The notes under the pieces: model-generated | Told to the model about the DNA's origin: nothing | Seen by the model: only the letters and a program-made list of their open reading frames with translations | Database searches by the model: none | From: Hypericum androsaemum | Taxonomy: Eukaryota; Streptophyta; Magnoliopsida; Malpighiales; Hypericaceae | Assembly: GCA_963995505.1 (NCBI GenBank) | Contig: OZ023198.1 | Span: 8,857,141 to 8,921,140, forward strand | Reading direction: 5' to 3' | Length of the DNA: 64,000 bases | In this document: positions 57,500 through 64,000 of the stretch, one piece after another | Layout of the letters: each line of letters starts with the position of its first letter | Position numbering within the stretch: position 1 is the stretch's first letter | Position numbers and translations under genes: made by a program

Positions 57500-57755
57500 A
57501 ACATCAACATCAACAATTAACCAATAAACTATTTAACTAACATCACCAATTAACCAATTAACTAACATCAACAATTAACCAATTAACCAAAATAATTAAC
57601 CTATTAAATTAACCTATTAACCAAAATAATTAACCAATTAACTAACATTAATAATTAACCAATTAACCAAAATAATTAACCAATTAACCAAAATAATTAA
57701 CCAATTAAATTAACCAATTAACCAAAAATAATTAACCAATTAACTAATTAACATT
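57500..57755. repeat. Degenerate tandem repeat (ATTAACCAATTAACCAAAATA)
   Basis: About a dozen imperfect ~20-bp units of AATTAACC words. No coding capacity. Confidence 0.8.
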
Positions 57756-57764
57756 TACCTAATG

Positions 57765-57945
57765 GCGACAGCGACGGCGACGGCGAGCTGAGAGGTGAGG
57801 CGAGCAACGGCGAGGAGAGGCGAGGCGAGCGACGAGAGGCGAGGTAAGTCGAGCGGCGAGGCGAGCGACGACGAGCAGAGGCGAGCGGCGAGGCGAGGCG
57901 GCTGAGGCGGGGACGGGACGAGGAGGCAGAGCGAACGAAGGGGGA
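57765..57945. repeat. GC-rich low-complexity stretch (GGCGAGGCGAGCGACG)
   Basis: Strongly purine-biased, built from GGCGA and GAGCG words. The 83-codon - strand ORF here is Ser/Arg-rich and an artefact of composition. Confidence 0.6.
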
Positions 57946-57959
57946 AGGGGGATCTGAGT

Positions 57960-58255
57960 GAGTGGCTGAAAAAGTCAGATTTTGGTGTCTATTTATCAAC
58001 CAAAATCTGCCTTTTTTTATCGGATCTTAGTTATCCGACTAAAAAAGTCAGATTTAAAATAGTCAGATTTACCGACAAAATCTGACTTTTTTTGTCGGAT
58101 CTTGGTCATCCGACTTTTTTTGTCGGATCTTGTCATCCAACTTAAAAAGTCGGATCTTGGTCATCCGACTTTTTTTTCTGTCCGTGCCACGTGAAAACCG
58201 TCCCTACAATATTTTTAATTCGGACACTTTTTTCACAAATAGTGATGAATAGTAA
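57960..58255. repeat. MULE right inverted repeat and subterminal array
   Basis: Copies of GTCGGATCTTGGTCATCCGAC-like words run from 57975 to 58170, followed by the 76-bp core at 58180-58255. Confidence 0.75.
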
Positions 58256-58528
58256 CACCAAACAGACAAAATACCCGCGGTCTCCACAATGGACCCACAA
58301 TCTGCTCCTCCACGGTGCCCTTCAATCTGGCATCTTCCACGAATCGTCTGCCATCGCCGCTGGTGACCCTGGGTGACGGCGGGCGGCGTCTGTTCGAACT
58401 TGATCCCCAGCGTCGGCTCGCGAGGTCACAACCTGAGAACGGTGGGTGGCGTCGGCTCTTGATTTCCCTGGGATTCGGCGGTTGGTCTCTCTCGGCATGA
58501 TTTTCTTTGATTTCCATGGGATGCGGTC

Positions 58529-59025
58529 ATATCGACCTGCCTGTTAATAACTATTTTGGCTTAAACAGGTAACATTAATTTTAAATGGTAACCTTTTATA
58601 ATTACTTTATACAAGTCACTCTTAGCGAAAATAGTTTTGGTGTCATATCTTTACAACGGTTTGAATAAGATCTTGACTTTTGGATCAATTATTTTTCAAT
58701 TCAATTTTCATAATTATGCAATTGCATTTCAAGAAAAAATGTGTCAGCCATTATCTTCTAATATTGGTGTTCATAAACTTCTGAAATGTCACTTTCCTTC
58801 AAATATTCATGCCCGATTTCAAAAGCTAAATTGAAAAGTGCTTATTCAAAACGGTTAGAATTTTAAAATTTCTGACCTCCCTCTCTTTCATTCTGCTCCA
58901 AGTTAGAGGGCCGCGAGATTCTTTCGAATTCAATGTTTATGTATACTTAAAATATTTAACTACCAACTAACAATCTCGAATTCAAATTTTGAAATGCAGA
59001 AGAATTAAATTGTTGTTCGGATCCA
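58529..59025 (+). repeat. ~500-bp duplicated sequence, copy 1 (matches the GST intron)
   Basis: Very similar to 62992-63475, from CATATCGACCTGCCTG to near ATGCAGAAGAATTAAATT, with only scattered differences. The other copy lies inside the GST intron. No GST exon is found beside this copy. Confidence 0.9.
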
Positions 59026-60570
59026 ACATTTTGCAGAAATCTTAGATTCTTAGGTTTTTTTTTTCTCTATGTAACTTTTTCTTCCTGTCCTTCCTTGTGC
59101 CTTACACCAACTTTATATAACTTTTCTTAGAGTTCCAGAGAAAGTTGCAATCAATAGGATTTTCCTAACTCTCCTTTCTCGAAAAGAAGAACGTGAAATT
59201 GTGAATACTTTGCAGTTGCAGCTATCTGTTATATATGCAATTGTTGCAATATGTTCTAGAGCAAAGTGAAGAACAGGAATTGAAATGAATTACAATAAAA
59301 GCTTTGAGATTATTATCACATGTGTGGTAGGTTTGTTAGTAATTGTTAAAAATCTACCAAGTAACTGTCTTAAGATTTTTAGTTCGATAAGAGGTTTGCA
59401 TTTGAATATTGTGAATAGAGCAGACACCCATCAAAAAGCGCAACCATTTATAAAAATCAATTTTACTCGACCTTGAATTAATTATTATAACATAATTTAA
59501 GACCAAAAGCATTTTGACGAGGCTTCCAAATAAACAAAATGTGTTTGATGATGACATAAATAAAATAAGGAAAATTATTTTTATAAATAAATTATATTTA
59601 CCAGTAAGCCTTATCGCCTAATATAACCTATAAAAACAATAAGGGAAACTGTTCTGACGATGTGATATTCAATATAAGATAATATTTCATAATTTGATAG
59701 GAGGTTGGACGGATAGCTTCTTTCTTACAAATACAATACACATCAATTTGTTATGATATAAATATGGTTTGTTGAGCTGGTGATAGGGATCAATCAATCA
59801 CATCTGTTCTGTTTGCATGTTCTCATTCCATGCATTTTAGACCATGAAATATGGACAGCTTGGTATTGACCGGAAAAAATGTCGCATTCTACCCATATAA
59901 GCTGTTATGAAAGCCATCATATACAGACATACTTTTTTTAATCTATTATCGAGCCTATTCAAAAATGCCTCTTCTAATAGCATAACTTTTTTATCGAGCC
60001 TATTCAACATGCAAATAAGTACTAAAACCTCCACACACTCAAAACTTGCAGATAAGTACTTTAACATACAAATTAGATGTCATGAAACGTGAACGGGTGA
60101 CCCCTCAAAAAATGAAACGTAAACAGGTGCTACAAATTCAAAACCCACACGCTATTTCACCATGACTTGAGTTGTAAAGGATCAAGGGAGAATATGGTAT
60201 TGTAATTTAAGGACAAGACTTGGAAATTACAACTAAACTCAAATATCTAATTATTGAAGGAATTGATTGGGTCTTGCCTTTAAAATAGTTGGCACCACCA
60301 TCCGATTAGTCCTAACATGATAACACTACTCACAATATGGTACCACAATTATTTATATAATTTCATATTTCAAAAAATGTCCTTTGATATTGCATGCTTG
60401 CCTTCCATGCACGGTCCATTTAGCGTTATCGAACTCCTGTCAACACACAATCTAGACCCCTTATTGAAAGGGAAAAAAAAGCCTCTGGTAGCTTCGCCCA
60501 AGTCGATTAAACTTTTCTAGACGGGACAAAGGGAGGTAGTGCGAAGTCGAAGGGAACTCGCGTGGTGAGT
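59026..60570. other. AT-rich spacer
   Basis: No gene is recognised. Contains the small insertion at 60082-60129. Confidence 0.45.
60082..60129 (+). mobile_element. Very small poly-A-tailed insertion, 12 nt, with 18-bp target duplication
   Basis: ATGAAACGTGAACGGGTG (60082-60099) and ATGAAACGTAAACAGGTG (60112-60129) agree at 16 of 18 bases and flank ACCCCTCAAAAA. The insert matches the one at 15617. Confidence 0.7.
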
Positions 60571-60577
60571 AAGTGAT

Positions 60578-61705
60578 TGTGTCTAAAACACACATTAAAC
60601 ATATAGGATTTTGAGTCATTTTTATATATTTATTTTTATTTTTGTATAATTTTAGTAAACTCTTGACTTTTTTTGTGACTAATGGACTCTTTATATTAAT
60701 TTGTAACAAAAAGGGCAATTTTTGTGAAGAAATATACTCGAAGAACGAGTCTAGCAGAGATAGTCAAATTAGAAGGGCATTTTGGAAGCAGAAGTGGAAG
60801 ATATCAATCAGCGATAAAATTGAACATATATCTTTCCTCTTTTCGTGGACACCAAGATACCATCATTAGGTTGATCGGTCTGGCAAATTTTAGGTTAGTC
60901 GATTCAGACTTCCTTATAAATTACGACTCTTTAGGACGACTATCATTAGGTTTTTAGGTTGAGGAGGGTAATATAACCCTCAGTAGCGTCGTTACATTCC
61001 ATCCACTACCATTTTATACATCATTTTAATTAGGTTTTTGGTTTTGTTTGTGATTATGGAGAATTAATCATCTAGGTTGATTTGACAAAGTAGATCCACA
61101 GTTTTGGTTGTGAGAATTTTTTTATAGTATACACATATTTCCTTAAGGTTATTGTTGTTCTCAAATGATTCAAAGCTGTGAGTTTATTCTTAAACTAATA
61201 TATAATTAATTCTTGGTTAGCGGTTGCACTTGTACTCGCACTTAAGAAAAACTAGGAGCAAAATTAAATCAGCAAGGAACATTAGGACTAGGAACATCTA
61301 GTGCTTAATGCTATCATCTTATAATTGACATGGTTTCTATTATATGATAAATAATTAGTTAGCCTGTTGTTTGGCTATTTGATTGATGATATTAGTGATT
61401 TTTTTATGATTGCAGGAGATTTTTACCTATTTGCTACACAAATTAGATTATCTTTAGTGATTCGGTGATCAACCGACCTCTCCGACCTTGAATCTACCAT
61501 TTTTCTCTCACTAGTTTTCATATACTTATTTTTTTTTCTTTCGTTAGCATTTCCAAATTCCAAAACCTCATTTAGTTTCTTTGTTTAATTAATTAGGTTA
61601 ATTGAATATCATCCTTCCTTAGATTTCACTCTGTAATTTCCCTTGTTTACTATAAATTTATGAGCCGCGAAATATTAGTTTATTTTGAAGGACCTAGACA
61701 TGTTT
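60578..61705 (+). mobile_element. Solo-LTR-like repeat, copy 2
   Basis: It starts TGTGTCTAAAACACACATTAAAC and follows the same order of words as 29495-30800 (GTGACTAATG, AACTAGGAGCAAA, GTGATTCGGTGATCAACC, GAGCCGCGAAATATTAG), more diverged and about 170 bp shorter. No coding capacity. Confidence 0.5.
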
Positions 61706-62228
61706 ATCATGACTACGTTTAAGGAGAGAGGATAGAAAGTGAGAGGGGTTGAATTTTTCAAAATTTTAAAATTTAAATTTGGGACATGTTTTCGGAAATT
61801 CGTGAAAAGTGCCATCCCATTTACATGTAAATATTCAAATCATAAATATTTCTCTAATTGATATTATATCTTGTTTCTTAACCAATTTTTTTAAACACTC
61901 TGAAAATATTATAAATTCAAATAAATTAAGAAATTAAATTTCCGATATGTTATATAGAACAACGTATATTGATGATTGCATTACTTGTAAGAAGAAGATA
62001 TAATTTAGATTGCAATGAGGATAACGTGACACGACATATTAGAGAGGTTTTAATATGCCATTGATAATAAATACATTATTATTAAGAAGAAAGATTGCAA
62101 GGAGGATAAACTGAAACGACATATTAGAGAGGTTCTAATATGCCATCACTAAAATAAAGATGACAATGAATTACAACATTAGGATTATGAATTACCAAAC
62201 ACAATATTTCACGACAGGGACTTAATAT
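61706..62228. other. Spacer with a 57-bp direct duplication
   Basis: The stretch GATTGCAATGAGGATAACGT to TAATATGCCAT (62008-62065) is repeated with small changes at 62092-62147, 30 bp away. This lies just downstream of the GST stop codon and may include its 3' UTR. Confidence 0.5.
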
Positions 62229-63753
62229 CTATTGATGTTTTGACTGGTGAGGGTATTGTCCGTAGCGTTGAAGAAATTGGACCAACTTGTCTCTAGGCGG
62301 AAGAGTGCCTTTGACAATTTCCGAGCTGGCAAAGTTTCGAATCCATCCGCTTAAAATCGGATAACTGCAATCGAGTACCTTGATGTCAGAGACTTCTTCA
62401 AAAACATTCAACCACAGAATAGTCCAACCCAGTGCAATGTCGACGTATCCAATTGAATCTCCTCCAAAAAAATTCGTCCCCTTCGTTTTGAGCTCTTGCT
62501 CGAGGAGCTGCAAGGTCTCTTTTGCTTGAGGCAACTCTTTGTCTTGTTTCTCCTTCTTCCCAACGAAGATCTTTGCCCTCCTAACTGCCTTGTGTAGCTA
62601 AAGACAAATGTACACGAGTTGACGATTTCGACCACCATAGATTCTCATATTAGTTGATAATCTGGCATTAACTTGGATGGAGCGATCATAGGGTAAAATT
62701 TTATTAAATTAATGATGTTATTTAACATGTATTTGTCCAAACTATTTTCTTTTGGGTGCTGGTATTTTTAAAATTATGTTCACATCAACTATTTTTTACC
62801 AATAACCACTTGATCTAACGGAATAAATAGAGGTGAGGAAATTTGATTGAAAACTGAATAGTTACCTTTTGTTCCAACTATTTTTTTGGACACTAGTATT
62901 ATTAATTTTTTTATTAAACTGCGGAACACTGATATGTAACAAATTCTACTTATAAAAATAATTTTATTTTCTAATAAAAAAATTCATATCGACCTGCCTG
63001 TTAATAACTATTTTGGCTTAAACAGATAACATTAATTTTAAATGGTTACCTTTTATAATTACTTTATACAAGTCACTCTTAGCGAAAATAGTTTTGGTGT
63101 CATATCTTTACAACCGTTTGAATAAGATTTGACTTTTGGATCAACTATTTTTCAATTCAATTTTCATAATTATGCAATTGCATTTCAAGAAAAAATGTGT
63201 CAGCCATTATCTTCAAATATTGGTGTTCATAAACTTCTGAAATGTCACTTCCCTTCAAATATTCATGCTCGATTTCAAAAGCTAAATTGAAAAGTGCTTA
63301 TTCAAAACGGTTAGAATTTAAAAAATTCTGACCTCCTTTCCTTTCATTCTGCTCCAAGTTAGAGGGCCGCGAGATTCTTTCTAATTCAATGTTTATGTAT
63401 ACTTACAATATTTAACTACCAACTAACAATCTCGAATTCGAATCTTGGAATGCAGAAGAGTTAAATTCTTGTTAGGATCTAGAGTATTTTACCTTGTCTT
63501 CAATGAAACTACCCCAGAAGCGAGCCATTGCCTTGTCGCAAGGATCTTGAGGCATTATAAAAGGCTGGTGCTTCCATGTCTCGTCGATGTACTCAACAAT
63601 GCACAGGGAATCGATAATCACCTTTCCGTTATGGACAAGCACAGGGATCTTGTGGCAAACTGGGTTGAGCTTGTGAAGCAGCGGACTCTTGTTATAGATA
63701 TCTTCTTCTATTACCTGAAACGGAATCCCCTTCAGCTTCATTACCCATTGCAC
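62229..63753 (-). pseudogene. Tau-class glutathione S-transferase lacking its N-terminus (2 exons)
   Basis: GSTU enzymes join glutathione to electrophiles in the cytosol. Exon 1 (63753-63493) reads VQWVMKLKGIPFQVIEEDIYNKSPLLHKLNPVCHKIPVLVHNGK to FIEDK. Exon 2 (62597-62229) reads LHKAVRRAKIFVGKK, NFFGGDSIGYVDIALGW and ends at a stop. The single phase-0 intron is at the position usual for GSTU genes, and KIPVLVHNGK and SLCIVEYIDETW (ES/DS glutathione contact) are present. About 210 codons remain of the usual ~220-225. Upstream of V the frame meets a TAG, then transposon-like sequence from about 63768, so the first ~15-20 residues with the catalytic Ser (SPFS region) are gone. The intron contains the ~500-bp repeat. 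Probably non-functional. Confidence 0.85.
62992..63475 (+). repeat. ~500-bp duplicated sequence, copy 2 (inside the GST intron)
   Basis: Matches 58529-59025 in the same orientation at high identity. It fills most of the 895-bp GST intron (62598-63492). Confidence 0.9.
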
Positions 63754-63767
63754 CTAAGGGCTATACC

Positions 63768-64000
63768 AACTAGGGATGACAAAAAAATTCATACCCGAGT
63801 CTTGACCCTACTTTATGGATTTAGGTATGAATATATTATCATTCTGTGCGTTAAATAGTTGGGTAATTGGACGGGCTGAGATTTGGGGGAAGAAGATGAT
63901 GAACAGTAACGGGTTTTTGAAAATCGCCTCTCAGAGGCTCGGGGTCCTTTTTGAAATCGTTGCATCATTGTGGCTTGTCATTTCTGGCATTTATCAGCGG
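63768..64000. other. Transposon-like sequence at the broken end of the GST
   Basis: Starts TAGGGATGACAAAAAAATTCATACCC, like the GGGTA-rich element around 8710. GATGAACAGTAAC at 63898-63910 resembles the MULE end word GATGAATAGTAA. No gene is seen before the window ends. Confidence 0.35.

Larger units (their letters stand above)
52740..58255 (+). mobile_element. MULE DNA transposon with long inverted repeats
   Basis: The outer 76 bp at the left (52740-52815) and right (58180-58255) are inverted copies, about 88% identical by eye, starting TTACTATTCATCAC and ending CACGTGGCACGGAC. Arrays of AAGTCGGATCTTGGTC-like words follow inward on both sides. Inside are a decayed transposase (53794-56346) and a second ORF (about 56501-56990). 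I found no clear 9-bp target duplication, so the true ends may lie a little further out. Confidence 0.85.

Noticed and set aside
57500..57760. Possible CRISPR-like spaced repeats (ATTAACC units)
   Set aside because: The units are short, degenerate and unspaced; this is a plant simple-sequence array.

Overview
The window is nuclear DNA from a flowering plant, most likely a eudicot. The genes have short GT-AG introns and AT-rich spacers, and the window is crowded with plant-type retrotransposons and DNA transposons. No prokaryotic or organellar gene organisation is visible. I found no previously undescribed gene system. The most unusual signal is a set of seven very small poly-A-tailed insertions with target-site duplications.

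Real genes. Three + strand genes look intact: an 8-exon tRNA (guanine-N7)-methyltransferase of the plastid-type plant subfamily (1206-3281), a 2-exon glycine/proline-rich protein of the GRP-A3 type (6812-7895), and a 2-exon DUF1005/ASG1-like protein (25794-27185). From memory, the three Arabidopsis homologues are adjacent on chromosome 5 (At5g17660, At5g17650, At5g17640), so this appears to be a conserved gene trio. Here the last gap is stretched to about 18 kb, partly by inserted elements. On the - strand there are a CYP71-type cytochrome P450 pseudogene scattered over 28568-32852 and a tau-class glutathione S-transferase (62229-63753) that lacks its N-terminus and catalytic serine region.

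Region by region. 1-9 kb: methyltransferase and GRP genes, two hAT-like MITEs, and a 602-bp Cassandra-type TRIM with 5S-rRNA-like LTRs. 10-16 kb: a SINE, a decayed - strand MULE with tandem and subterminal repeats, and a GC-rich tract with a LEA2-like snippet. 16.9-20.4 kb: a 5'-truncated LINE containing a hAT MITE that itself contains a Mutator-type MITE, all three with target-site duplications. 20.4-24 kb: spacer with an LRR-like fragment and a degenerate 22-bp array. 24-27.3 kb: the DUF1005 gene with a 5' UTR intron. 28-33 kb: P450 pseudogene broken by a LINE tail, a solo-LTR-like repeat and two hAT MITEs. 33.9-42.2 kb: a decayed - strand Ty1/copia element whose LTRs carry G-box clusters. 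42.2-44.2 kb: gypsy-like LTR remnant with a G29 run. 44.6-50.9 kb: a long L1-type LINE on the - strand. 52.7-58.3 kb: a MULE with long inverted repeats, a decayed transposase and a second ORF. 58.5-64 kb: spacer repeats and the GST.

The host genes do not form one pathway; their grouping reflects ancestral gene order. The other coding signals are transposon proteins with stops or frameshifts, so most elements are probably inactive.
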